A stretch of 64,000 nucleotides of DNA, taken from the NCBI GenBank assembly GCA_963675135.1, contig OY776120.1, forward strand, positions 62,864,063 through 62,928,062, in the 5' to 3' direction. The notes under the pieces were generated by a model, which was not told the DNA's origin, did not search any database, and worked only from the letters and a program-made list of their open reading frames with translations. The first letter of the stretch is position 1, and the number at the start of each line of letters is the position of its first letter. Positions 35,034 through 46,300 of the stretch are shown here, in pieces. The position numbers and the translations under genes are program-made. The DNA is from Galeopsis tetrahit. Taxonomy: Eukaryota; Streptophyta; Magnoliopsida; Lamiales; Lamiaceae.

Positions 35034-35751
35034 GGGGGGTGTATTTAATTAGGATTCTATTGGATTTTTTTGGACTTTGAAAAGTACGTGGATTTATAAA
35101 ATCCACAGAGTCAATGCAGAGTTTGACTGACTTTTTTTTATTGATTTATATGGATTTTGATAGACTTGACAGAACTGTGGAATATACTCTTTTTTTAGTG
35201 ATTTAAATAGATTTTCATAAACTTTGGTGTGAAGAGTTTTTATAAATTAATATTATATATATATAAAGTATTTTACCAATAATATATATATATATATAAA
35301 TTAATAATATATATATATATATATATATTAATTCAGGGATATTCGCGGGTCGGACGTAAGACCAAGACCAGACCCATTCTCAATACGGGGCGGATCCGAC
35401 TTGACCCAAAACTCGTGGGGTAGGGCAGGTACCCGTGGATTGGGTCAATATTATCATCTATACTTTTGACCTTTCGTCTTTAGAGTTCTTTGAGAGAATC
35501 TGTTGAAATCTCTGATTTTTAGAAGAGATTTTGGATAGTGAAATTTATTTATATTTTTTAAGGAGAATCCAACAAAATACATAGAGTATTAAAATCCATA
35601 AACTATTGAATACCTAAATATTTTTAAAGACTTTTTAAAATCTGTATTGTATACCTTAGAATATGTAAAGACTTTTGAAAAACCGAATTGAATACATCAA
35701 AACTTTGAAAGTCCAAAAAAATCCTACAGAATCCACAACCAATACACCCCC
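35034..35751. mobile_element. PIF/Harbinger (Tourist-like) element with long inverted ends
   Basis: The first 50 bp (GGGGGGTGTATTTAATTAGG, then GGATTTTTTTGGACTTTGAA) pair with the reverse complement of the last 50 bp (TTGAAAGTCCAAAAAAATCC, then AACCAATACACCCCC). TTA flanks both ends (35031-35033 and 35752-35754). The matching unoccupied sequence ATTACTTAGACTCTCC is present in array unit 1 at about 32654-32669. The 718-bp interior has AT repeats and a GC-richer patch (35340-35450) but no ORF. Confidence 0.88.
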
Positions 35752-35754
35752 TTA

Positions 35755-36173
35755 GACTCTCCACATATACTCAGACTCTCCGAGCCCCTACACGACTTTG
35801 CACAAACTAACAAAAAAACTTTGAATAAATCAACAAGAAATTTGCATAACAATTACATATGCTTTCACAAAGGAACAAATTTAAAATCAAACCCAGAAAA
35901 TTCACAATCTTGTGTAATGGACCACACTTCGTTGGTTGTACTTGGTGTTCCGGCTCATATTGACTTTCACAAGCTTCTGCCCTAAGCTTTTGTAGGTCAT
36001 TAAAAAAATGTTTGAGAAATTCATGACCTTGTGTCCTTGCTTATCACGGTCCTTGAAATGGGCATTCAAGGACTCATCTCGTTGAGTGCTCCTATTCATC
36101 CCTATGAAATGATCTCTACAATGTGTCACATTCCACATTTCTCTTTTAGAATAGAGTTCCATGACCCAACGAT
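35755..36173 (-). pseudogene. MULE/FAR1-like transposase fragment, array unit 3 (partial)
   Basis: A third copy, with KREMWNVTHCRDHFIGMNRS and STQRDESLNAHFKDRDKQGH readable at 35902-36162. It stops abruptly at 36173, where a CACTA end begins; the bases that follow the same point in units 1 and 2 (TTCTCGTTACAC) are missing. Confidence 0.75.
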
Positions 36174-37811
36174 CACTACAGGAAATTTGAAAAATCGCGA
36201 CGACAACAATTCGTCATAAAAGCACCATTTTTCGTCATAAAAGGTGATTAGTGACGATTTTTTTGTGTCACAGAGAAGGTCACCGTATGTGCGTCGCATT
36301 AGGTAAATGCGACGTTATTTGAATTCGTCATTAAAAGTCATCTTTTGGTGACGCTAAAGATCATCGTCGCTATATCATTTCATTTATGGTGACGAATATA
36401 ACGTCACTTTTGACATCCAATTTTGTCACTAGATATGGTATTTTGTCACTAGAAGTTAAACTTTACATGACAATTTGATTTTTTTGTCACTAAAATATTA
36501 ATTTTTAGTGACGATTATCCATTTTCTATCAACTTTGTCAAATTTTAATGACGAAATTTTCGCCTCAATTAAATTAACTATTTCGTTATTATTTATATAG
36601 TTCGTCACCAAAAAGTTCGACTTTAAATGATGATTTGATTTGTTGTCACTAAAATATTAATTTTTTGTGACAATTGTTTCCATTTTCTACCAACTTTCTT
36701 ATATTTTAGAGACAAATTTTTCGTCTCAATTAGATAAATTATTTCGTCACATTTTATATTGTTTGTCACCAAATAATTATACTTTAGTGACGAAATTTTA
36801 ACAGTCATTATATATATCTATATAATGACGACACAATGCGTCACATAATGATAATATTCAGTGACAAAATATTTATGGTCGTAAAATAGTGAAAAAATGA
36901 TGACGAATATATTTTGTCTTTTTTAAAATATTTTGTCACAAAAAAATATGGTGACAATATATATCATCATTATTGTTTAGTATACGGTGACAATGTCTTT
37001 TGTCATTAATTGAATTTTCTTTTGTGACCAATAAATTGTCATGAAATAACATTTTTTATTGAGATTTTGATTTAATTGTATATACATATATTAATCAAAT
37101 ATATTTATAATTGATAAAAAAATATTGTGATGAACTAATTTAATTGCTAATAAATAAATATTAAATTAAATATGGTAATAAATCTATCTATAAATATATA
37201 ATACACCTACATATTTCCATATTTTGTTTCGGCGGGAAACTTTGTGGACCGTTGATCGTTTTCTTCATTTTGATCTCGGCCGTTCATTTGGTCTTCTGTA
37301 TAATATGGTAACTCCCATTTATTATTTTTATTTAATAGTTGTCATTTATTACTCTTCATCTTAACCGTTGATATTTCTAGATTGAATTGTGTCCTTCAGA
37401 TCAATTCCATAAAATTTGTAACGTCTTTTTCATCTTCACTATAAATTCGTCATTTTTGTTTGTCATTCTCATCAAATCTCTTTTCTCTCTTTTGTACGGT
37501 TGATATATAGTTAGTATTGTTGATATTTTTCTTTTATGATGATGTATTGTTATAGGATAAAATTTATAAAATTTTGTATTTACATCTAGATACATAGTTT
37601 AGTTATTTTATTTTTGTTTATCAAGGCTTGAAGACTTATCAGGGTTTTTTAAGATTTTGATATTATTTTGTTTGTCGAAGATTGAAGATTTGGTGGAGAT
37701 CAATGTTGGTGTTATTTAAAAGTTTGTTGAACAAGTCTTCAACATTATTTGTTAAAGTAGGCAATTGTTAATAACATTTTGGTATTATTTGAAGGTTTAT
37801 GTACTAATATT
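36174..37811 (+). mobile_element. CACTA-type element, left part
   Basis: The sequence starts CACTACAGGAAATTTGAAAA, the En/Spm terminal signature, and is followed for about 850 bp by dense subterminal motifs of the form GTGACGAA/TTCGTCAC in both orientations. GAT at 36171-36173 is the probable left half of the 3-bp target duplication. No right end (TGTAGTG) matching it was found before 37811 or after 63081, so the element may continue past the window. No transposase is visible in this part. Confidence 0.7.
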
Positions 37812-38056
37812 TGTTGAAAATAAAATGAGATATGTTTTGATTAAATACCAAAACCCCCTGAGACATGCCTAAGTCAAGTTAACTATGTTCTAGAGATGAT
37901 AAAACATATAGAATAAGGCTAGATGAGAAGTTGATATGTTAGTCAGCTCTTAGTTGTATAGATGCACAATGTGAGAGGGAACCTATGCTTTGAAGACCAT
38001 CAAGAACAAGTCCCCTCAAGGTTCAAATTCTGGAACAACCACTAAAGCTCAAGAAT

Positions 38057-38305
38057 GCTGATCAGGAGAGTTGTCCAGAGAAGTTGTCTCTGCACAATTA
38101 AAGCAAGAACAAAGGTTCTAAAGCTTAAAAGGCCAAGTGTATTCAAATGCTCTGATAAGGAGAACTGTCCAGAGAGATTGTCTATGTGCAAGAACAAAAG
38201 TTCTAAAGCTCAAAGGCCAAGTATGCAGATCAGGAGAGTTGTCCAGAAGAGTTGTCTCAACACAATCAAGATCAAGTACTCTGAAAAGCTTGAGGTCAAC
38301 TATGC
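38057..38305 (+). repeat. Degenerate tandem repeats in the SIRE LTR promoter region
   Basis: Three blocks of about 75-92 bp start at 38057, 38149 and 38225. Each has the layout GCTGATCAGGAGAGTTGTCC, AGTTGTCTCTGCAC, AGAACAAAGGTTCTAAAGCT, with changes between blocks. The GAGAGTTGTCCAG core recurs again at 38450. They lie about 400-650 bp upstream of the TATA box, the position of enhancer repeats in the U3 part of an LTR. Confidence 0.7.
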
Positions 38306-38709
38306 TGAAGAGATAGAGACAACCACACCTTAAAGAACTACAATGAATCATGCTAAGATCACTTTCAAGTGAAGCAAAGGATAAGGGCCAAGTCATCTGA
38401 AGAAGAGCTAGCCAACCTTGCTGATAAGCAGAACTGCTGATAGTGATAAGGAGAGTTGTCCAGTTGATGAGGAATGTTGTCCTATCATTGGATCAACCTT
38501 CAGAAGCCATGTCCATGTCCTAGCAAGAGAATCTGAAAGTCAGATATTGGGAAGAGTGCTGCAGAATGAAGACAAAGCTTATACATCCGTTTATTTCCCA
38601 AATAAGGACATGTCACTATCAAGAATCTGTCTTCCAGTTTGAAGAACTCAAGGAAGACATATATAGCAATTTGGGGCTGCCTCTCCAACGGGCAAATCCT
38701 CAAATTTGT

Positions 38710-38718
38710 CTATAAATA
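38710..38718 (+). promoter_or_regulatory. TATA box of the SIRE 5' LTR
   Basis: CTATAAATA is a strong TATA box inside the LTR, and the matching copy lies at 62184-62192 in the 3' LTR. Transcription would begin roughly 30 bp downstream. Confidence 0.7.
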
Positions 38719-39597
38719 CAAGAAGTGTGAAGACCATTTGAAGCATCCATTCTACACCTAACTGAGCAATCATTCTGAAAGCTTCAAAGTCCTCAAAAGA
38801 CATTCTTAGTCTTGAAACACTTCTTCTAAGCTTAACTTACTGTATATCCATACAAAGCTTAGAGAGATATCCTAATCCTTATACATTGATCTTCATTGTA
38901 AAGGATATCTCATTAGTTGGAACCTTACTTCAACCCTTACCCCTTTCAAGTGAGAAAGTGAGAAGGTTGTAGTAGTAGAAGTGGTAGGAGCTGACTGTTG
39001 AGAGAAGAACAGTTCAGTTCTGAGTTGAGAAGAGGGTACTAGGACTCTAGACATCCTAGGGATCAATTCACCAAGGAGAGGTGTTATTGATCAAGTGCAC
39101 CTTGGCACTATAAAACAAGTTAATTCCAAGAGTGAAGGAATTATCCTGTTCAATCAGGGAAAGTGGATGTAGGAGCTTGAGTCTCTGAACTACTATAAAC
39201 TCTTGTGTTGATTTACTTTACAAGTGCTTTCATACATTCAACACTGCACACAAACTGATTCTTCAAAGGATACATATTCAAAGACTGTGCAAAACCTATT
39301 TGGACAAAGTCCCTGAAACTGAACTGGATTGTATTGACTAAGTGATTTCAGAAACTAAAGGAGTCTAAACTAAAAGGGCCAACCACTATTCCGCACATAT
39401 AACTCCCCTAGATAGTTATTCAACTAAGTACTCAATAGTACTTAGTAGTTTGATTATCTTAGAAGAGTTAATCATCTTCAGTAGAGTTGTCCAAGACAAC
39501 CTTGCTGAGCTCTGGTTTGATCAAAAGTTGAAAAGAATTGCATACAAGTGTATTCCCCCCCATACACTTGTTATATACTCCTTTCAGGACCAAAAAG

Positions 39598-39612
39598 TGG
39601 TATCAGAGAAGG
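39598..39612 (+). other. Primer-binding site, initiator tRNA-Met type
   Basis: TGGTATCAGAGAAGG lies two bases after the LTR end. The first eleven bases match the initiator-methionine tRNA primer site used by most plant copia elements. Confidence 0.85.
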
Positions 39613-39731
39613 GGTTCATAGACCACTGCTTCTGAAAAACCATCTTGATTTTCAAAATCACATATTTGGTGTGGTCACTGAACTGATCTATCTGAAATCT
39701 TACCATTTGACTGATATCTTATTCTTAAGCC

Positions 39732-42421
39732 ATGGCCAACAACAATGTTGTTCCTCCACCTGCTGTTCAAGGATTGGACAACATGGCCACAAATCCAGTC
39801 AACCACATTTCACATCATAAACTGCCCATGTTCTCTATAGACAATTATGATTTCTGGAAAATCAGAATGAGAGCTCATCTTGCTTCTCTTCATACTGACA
39901 CCTTGAGAATAATCACAAGAGGTCCTTTTGTGTTTACTCAAACTAACCCCAGGGTGACAGATGAGCAAAGAGCTGATATAAGGGAACTAATTCCCAAAGA
40001 TGAAGATGACTTCACTGCTGATGAAAAGAGAAAAGATAATCTGAATTATCTTGCCATGAACACCCTCTACCAAACAATTCCAGATGCAATCATGGGTAGA
40101 GTCTACCACTGCACAACTGCCAAAGAAATTTGGGATACTCTTGCTGAGATGTGTGAGGGTACATAAAAGATCAAGGAGAACAAGCTCCAAGTTGCTGTGC
40201 AAACGTTTGAGCAATTCTCAATGGAACCTGATGAGTCCATTGACAAATTTGCTGGTAGATTCACTGATGTGATGAATGAAATCAACTCATTGGGCAAGGT
40301 GTACTCCAAGAGAGAAGTTGGATTGAAGATCTTGAGAAGTCTCACTCAAAAGTGGGATGTCTATACTGTGATGATGCAGAATACCAAGGATCTCTCCTCC
40401 ATGCCCATGCAACAAATCTTCTCAGAACTCAAAGCCTATGAGTTTGACCTCAATAGAAGAAAGCCAGCAGAGGAATCCTCTTTACCAACCAAGGGAGTGG
40501 CATTCAAAGCCAAAACTGTTGAACCAGAAATACAGCCCACTCCAAGATTATCAAAGTCAGTCTCTAAGACTGAAATGAAAGAAGAGATGGCCCTCATGGC
40601 TAGGAGGTTTGACAAGCTCAACTCGAGGTTTGGTAGATACAAGAAATTATACCAAGACAATAAATTCAGGAGAAGGTACAACTCCCCTGAAGATCAGGCC
40701 AAGGACAAAAAGCCTGAAGAGAAAAGATCAGAAGACAAGTACTCTGATAGGAGAAGGTCCAGTAGAGCTGACCCTTCATCATCAAAAGGAAGAGATGAAT
40801 CCAAGAAGGATGATGATGAAGACTTGTGCTACAATTGCAAAAAGAAAGGGCACTTCCAGTATGACTGCCCTGAATTGAGCTCTAAAGAAAGAAGAGAGAG
40901 GCAAGCCAAAAGAGACAGAAAGTTCACCAACAGAAAAGCCATGATGGCTGGTGATGAATCTGATAGTGATGAAAGCTTCAACTCTTCTGATGGACTGTTC
41001 TCTACCAGTGATGATGATGATGATGTGTGCAACATGGCTATTGAGGATGATGAGGTATCCTCTACTTCTAGTTCACCATCATTCTTATCACAAAACACTA
41101 GTGAAGTCAACTTGAAACTTTCTTTTGGGAAGTTGATGGAAGATTTCACTAGATTACAAGAATTTCATGATAATTGTGTGAGAGAAAATGAAAGACTTTC
41201 AATTGAGCTTTCAAAACCTGCTGAGACAGTAATTGACATTAAATCTACTGAGTTGTATCAACAAGTCTTGAGAGAGCTTGAGGAAGCAAATCTCAGGATA
41301 GTTGACCAACAAGGACAGATTGATGCTCAATTACTTACTCAGAAGAGAAAAGATTTTGAACTAAAAATTCTTCAAGTTAAGTTCGAAAACCTCTCACATG
41401 AGTATGACATTCTTAAATCAAGTGAAGAGAGCCTGAAATAAAAGATGTCTGCTTTGAACAAATCCTCTAGAGCAATAGAGGAAATTCAGAGTTATCAAAG
41501 ACCTATGGCTCAAAGAAGTGGATTAGGCTTTGATCCATTTGAATCTTCACCTTGTCTTAGTGTTGCTTCTACAAGTAACACTAAGAAAATCTTTGTTAAA
41601 TCAGTGGCACAACAAGCTGAAAATGAAATAATTCAGCCACTAAACAAAGGAAAGGGCAAATTAAATGAAATGCCTACTCAAGTGCCTCAGGAGACTAGGC
41701 CCAAACCTTTGGAAAAGGTCAAGGCTCCTGAACACAAGAGGAATGTTGGTCAGCAGAGTAGACCCAATGGAAGGGAAACTCTCCTAAACAATGTTCAGAG
41801 AAGTTATCCAAGGTATAATCAGCCTAGGCCAACTCTTCTGAGAAAGCCTCAGCTGAATAGACCTAAGGACAACTATCCTCAAAGGCATAATAAAATGAGA
41901 CAACCAAAACCCTTCATGCCAAAGGGTAATGGTCATAAAAATGCCTTTCCTCAAAGATTTCATCAAGCTGCACAAAGAACTCATAAGTTCAGGAGAGTTG
42001 TCAACTCCCCTGAAACTTACAGAGTTAATACTTTCACACACACTTTCCCAAAGGCATTTAAGGGAAAGACAGTGTATGTTGATGCACAAGGAAAACAACT
42101 TAGCCACCTTGAATCAATCAGGGTGATTAGGCAAGTTTGGGTTCCTAAAGGTACATCTAACCTCTCAGGACCCAAAACTCAAAGGGTACCTAAACCTATC
42201 TAATTGCAGGTACCTGTGGGCCACAAGAAGAGGAGTATGAGCAAAAAGACAGCATGGTACCTTGACAGTGGATGCTCAAGGCACATGACTGGAAACAAGG
42301 AACTCCTCACTGATTTTATTGAAAAAGAAGGCCCAAATGTCACTTTTGGAGACAGCTCACAAGCAACAACAAAAGGTTATGGTACTTTGATGATTGGTAA
42401 CATCAAAGTGACCAATGTATC
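39732..42421 (+). pseudogene. SIRE gag and protease, interrupted
   Basis: One reading frame from ATG 39732 covers gag (HKLPMFSIDNYDFWKIRMRA near codon 35), a zinc knuckle CYNCKKKGHFQYDC (from 40827), a long acidic and coiled-coil C-terminus, and a protease core WYLDSGCSRHMTG (about 42259). Three in-frame stops break it: TAA at 40164, 41439 and 42201. After 42421 the frame is cut by the inner copia element and resumes at 48216 in phase (the codon split TC/T restores a serine), showing that the insertion hit a continuous frame. The gag product would form the capsid; the protease would process it. Confidence 0.9.
42417..42421 (+). other. Target-site duplication GTATC of the inner copia element (left copy)
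   Basis: GTATC here and at 48211-48215 flank the inner element exactly. Five-base duplications are standard for copia integrases. Confidence 0.95.
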
Positions 42422-43229
42422 TGTGAGGTTTATCTCAAATCTCCTAGACTAGACGAGTGCGACTCATCTGGTACAGATCAGGTAGATTCTACTCTACTAC
42501 TGTACTCGTCTGTTGGGCAGATCAGTCGAGGTACTTAGTCGATAGAAGTCTTCTGAAGGACTCAGCTGTTGGGCGTATCAACTGGTGGAGTCAGACAAGT
42601 TAGCTCAGACCAGATCAGATGAGTTGGAGGAGTCCAAACAGATGAGATGGGTGTTGCGAAGGACAAGACGAGTTGGGAAGACCAGACAAGTAGAGGTCTG
42701 ACCAGACTAGTCGAGTTCTGTTAGCAGGGTTAATTTTTGGCTAAGTATGGAGTCGTCTTGTCTTGCGGAAACAAGTGAAGGGCAAGGAGGTCAATTCAGA
42801 TTGGGTCACGCTGAAGGTGTGAGTTTGTTACACGGTTGTAACAGAATCCACGTGGCAACAGAGCACGCTTTCAACACACGCTGCAATCACCTTGAATCCT
42901 ATAAATACCCCATTACTTGTAATTGTAATTCTTGACGCGTACGAGCATTCGTTTTGAGAGTTGAGAGTTCACGAGTGAAGTGAGGATAAAATCCCTTTCC
43001 GAGTGATGAGTGTTTGTAAACATCTCTTGAACTAATCAAATTGAAGTCGTGTGTCCAGTGGATGTAGATCACATTGATCGAACCACTTAAATCGTTCTTG
43101 TGCTCTGTTTTTCGTTTTCATTTATATTTGTGAATTGCCATGCTTTCGTTGGATTGAATTGTGGTAGATTATTTTGCTTGTGATTGGAGACGTCTAATCG
43201 GAGTTGAATTATCATTGACAATCGTAACA
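42422..43229 (+). mobile_element. 5' LTR of the inner copia element
   Basis: 808 bp, starting TGTGAGGTTTATCTCAAATC and ending CGTAACA. Rich in GACGAGT/ACTCGTC-like phrases in its first 300 bp. It pairs with 47403-48210, which has the same length. Confidence 0.95.
42849..42908 (+). promoter_or_regulatory. G-box and TATA box in the inner copia LTR
   Basis: CACGTG (42849-42854, in the context TCCACGTGGCA) lies about 45 bp upstream of CTATAAATA (42899-42907). G-boxes of this form bind plant bZIP and bHLH factors and often give stress or ABA response. Both motifs are kept in the 3' LTR (about 47830 and 47880). That they drive this element is inferred. Confidence 0.6.
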
Positions 43230-43230
43230 A

Positions 43231-43250
43231 TTGGCGCCGTCTGTGGGAAT
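43231..43250 (+). other. Primer-binding site, not of the Met type
   Basis: TTGGCGCCGTCTGTGGGAAT follows the LTR end after one base. This differs from the TGGTATCAGAG site used by most copia elements, including the surrounding one, and resembles primer sites of some plant Ty3 elements. I do not assign the tRNA with certainty. Confidence 0.7.
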
Positions 43251-43301
43251 CGGAAACGAGAGGAATCGATTGTCAACCATTAATCAATTGCCAGATCGAA
43301 G

Positions 43302-46300
43302 ATGGAGAATTCGACCAAGTATAATATTGAGAAGTTCTCAGGCATGGGTGACTTTGGGCTGTGGAGAGTCAAGATGCAGGCTCTCCTAGAACAGCAAGGC
43401 TTGTTCGACGTGCTCGAAGAGTCTACAGCCCCAGCTGAGGAATCTGCCTCCGTTGCTGCTGAAAGGAGCAAGATGCTCAGGAAAGCTCGAAGCACTATTC
43501 TTCTCTGCCTTGGTGATAAGGTTCTGAGAGAGGTGGCTAAAGAGAAATCCGCGAAAGAGGTCTGGGACAAGCTAGGTAAACTTTACATGGTTAAAACCTT
43601 AGCTAACCGTCTCTATTCGAAACAGAAGCTGTATGCCTTCAGAATGGTGGATGACAAACCCATTCCGGATCAGCTTGATGAGTTCAATAGAATTCTTGAT
43701 GATCTAGAGAATTTAGATGTCAAGTTAGAGGAAGAGGATAAGGCTCTGATTCTATTGAGTGCTCTCCCTAAGTCCTTTGAAATCTTAAAGGATACCATCC
43801 TGTATGGTAGGAAGGAAAGTATTACATTGGAGGATGTAATGCTGGCTGTCAAGTCCAAGCTGCTGCACAACAAGACGTCTCAAGTAGACAAGGTCAGTAG
43901 CGGAGAAGGATTGGCAATCAGAGGTGGCCAGAAGAAATCTGGTGCCAAGAAGGGGTCTAGTCAACCCAAAGGAGCTGATAAGGGAAAATCAGCTGTGTCC
44001 AATCAAGGTGAGGCAGTGTGCTACCATTGCAACAAGCCTGGACACTATAAGAATGCTTGTCACAAATACAAGCAGTTCTTGAGGAAATCTGGTGCCAATA
44101 ACTCTAATGACAAGAATCAAGCTAACCAGACTCAAGTTGAGAAGGAGCAAGAAGGCTATGAGTCTGCTCAAGCACTAACCATCACATCCTCTACAGAACA
44201 GCAAGCATGGATCCTTGATTCAGGGTGTTCTTTCCATATGACTCCAAGACGAGATTGGTTTCATGACTTCAAGCAACAGAAGGGCGGTTCTGTTCTGCTT
44301 GGGAATGATCACACTTGCAAAGTTGTTGGAGAAGATAGTGTTCACCTGAAGATGTTCGATGGGGTAGTAAGAATACTCAAGAGTGTTAGGTACGTACCTG
44401 AACTCAAGAGAAATTTGATCTCACTTGGGATGTTAGATTCTATGGGCTATAAATTCCAGTCGGCTGATGGAGAGCTCAGTGTGTCAAAAGGGGAGCTGAC
44501 TGTCCTGAAAGGCGAGAGAAGGAGTGATCTCTACTTTCTTAAGGGAGAAACAGTAGCTGGTAGATCAGATGTAGCGGAGGTGCAAGACAACTCGATGTTG
44601 TGGCACAAAAGACTAGCTCACGTAGGCGAGAAGGGCCTAGTAGAGTTGTCTAAGCAAGGTCTGCTTGGCAAAGACAAGACCACTCAACTCGACTTGTGTG
44701 AGTCTTGTATTCTTGGTAAGTCCAAGAGACTTAAGTTTGGTAAGGGTGTTCACTCTACCAATGGGATCATGGACTATGTCCATTCTGATCTATGGGGGCC
44801 AGCGAGGAATCAGACGAGGTCTGGTGGAAAATACTTCTTGTCTATCATAGACGACTACTCAAGAAAAGTGTGGGTGTCTATTCTGAAATCGAAGTCAGAA
44901 GCATTTGAGAAATTCAAGGAATGGCTCATTGAATGTGAAAATGTCACAGGCAAGACTCTCAAACATTTGAGAACTGATAATGGTCTGGAGTACCTATCAG
45001 ACGAGTTCAATGCGTTCTGCAAATCGAAAGGAATAGTAAGGCATAGGACTGTGCCAGGGACCCCTCAGCAAAACGGAGTAGCTGAGAGGATGAACCAGAC
45101 ACTACTTGAGAGAGTCAGGTGTATGTTGAACAGTTCTTGTCTGCCGAAGGTGTTTTAGGGAGAGGCTGTGTCTACTGCAGCCTATTTGATAAACAGGAGT
45201 CCTTCCTCGGCTGTGCAGTACAAAACCCCAGAGGAGTTGTGGTCTGGACGTACAGCCGATTACAATCATTTGAAGGTATTTGGATGTCAAGCTTATGCTC
45301 ATGTCAAGCAAGATAAGTTTGAGCCTCGAGCATTGCGATGCATGTTTGTTGGGTATCCTTCTGGCGTGAAAGGATACATGTTATGGTGCCTCGAAGCTGG
45401 GATGCAAAAGTGCATAATCAGTAGAGATGTGACGTTTGATGAGAGTCGGATGCCTCTATCAGAACAGACTAGTACGAGTACTAGTGCAGTTGATAACCAA
45501 CCAGACGAGACACAAGTCGAGGTGGAGCAAGTTGACTCCACAAGACCAGTTGGAGATGATATTGATCCAGATGAGGAGGGCGATCCTCAAAGTGAGAATG
45601 ATCTTCAACATTATCAGCTGGCACGGGACAGAACCAGACGAGAAGTCCACCCACCTCAGAGGTATGGACAAGCTGACATAGTCTCATTTGCATTATGTGC
45701 AGCTCTTGAGGCGGAGTCTCTGGAGCCGAAGTCTTATTCAGAAGCCATCAGCTGCCACGACAAGGAGAAGTAGATAGTTGCTATGGAGGAGGAGCTGCTT
45801 TCTTTGAACAAGAACCAGATATGGGAGATTGTTCAAAGGCCCAAGAACAAGAAGTTGGTTGGGTGTAAGTGGATCTATAAAAAGAAGGTGGAAGCTCAGA
45901 GGGGTGGCAAGCTTAAATACAAGGCGAGGCTTGTAGCTAAGGGTTTTACACAGAAGGAAGGTATCGATTTCAATGAAATCTTCTCACCTGTTGTGAAGCA
46001 TTGTAGCATCAGAATCTTGTTAGCTATGGTTGCCCAATATGAATTAGAGCTACATCAGATGGATGTGACCACAACTTTCTTACATGGATCTCTAGACGAG
46101 AGGATCTACATGAAGCTACCAGAAGGGTTGGACATAGAAGAAGGGGAAGACAAGGTCTGTCTGTTGAAGAAGTCCCTCTATGGCCTCAAACAAAGCCCTA
46201 GACAATGGTACTTGAGATTTGATGAGTACATTTGCTCAGCTGGTTTTACAAGGAGCTTGTACGACAGCTGTGTCTATTTCAGACGGGTTGGGACTGGAGT

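Larger units (their letters stand above)
37812..39595 (+). mobile_element. 5' LTR of the SIRE-type element
   Basis: It starts TGTTGAAAATAAAATGAG and ends just before the primer site. It is 1784 bp against 1790 bp for the 3' copy. By eye I count about 16 substitutions plus a length change in a C-run near 39557, i.e. roughly 0.9% divergence. The 3'-terminal ACA of the other copy reads AAA here. Confidence 0.92.

Noticed and set aside
36174..37020. GTGACGAA repeats as an independent satellite
   Set aside because: They start right after a CACTACAGG terminus and occur in both orientations, as in CACTA subterminal regions.
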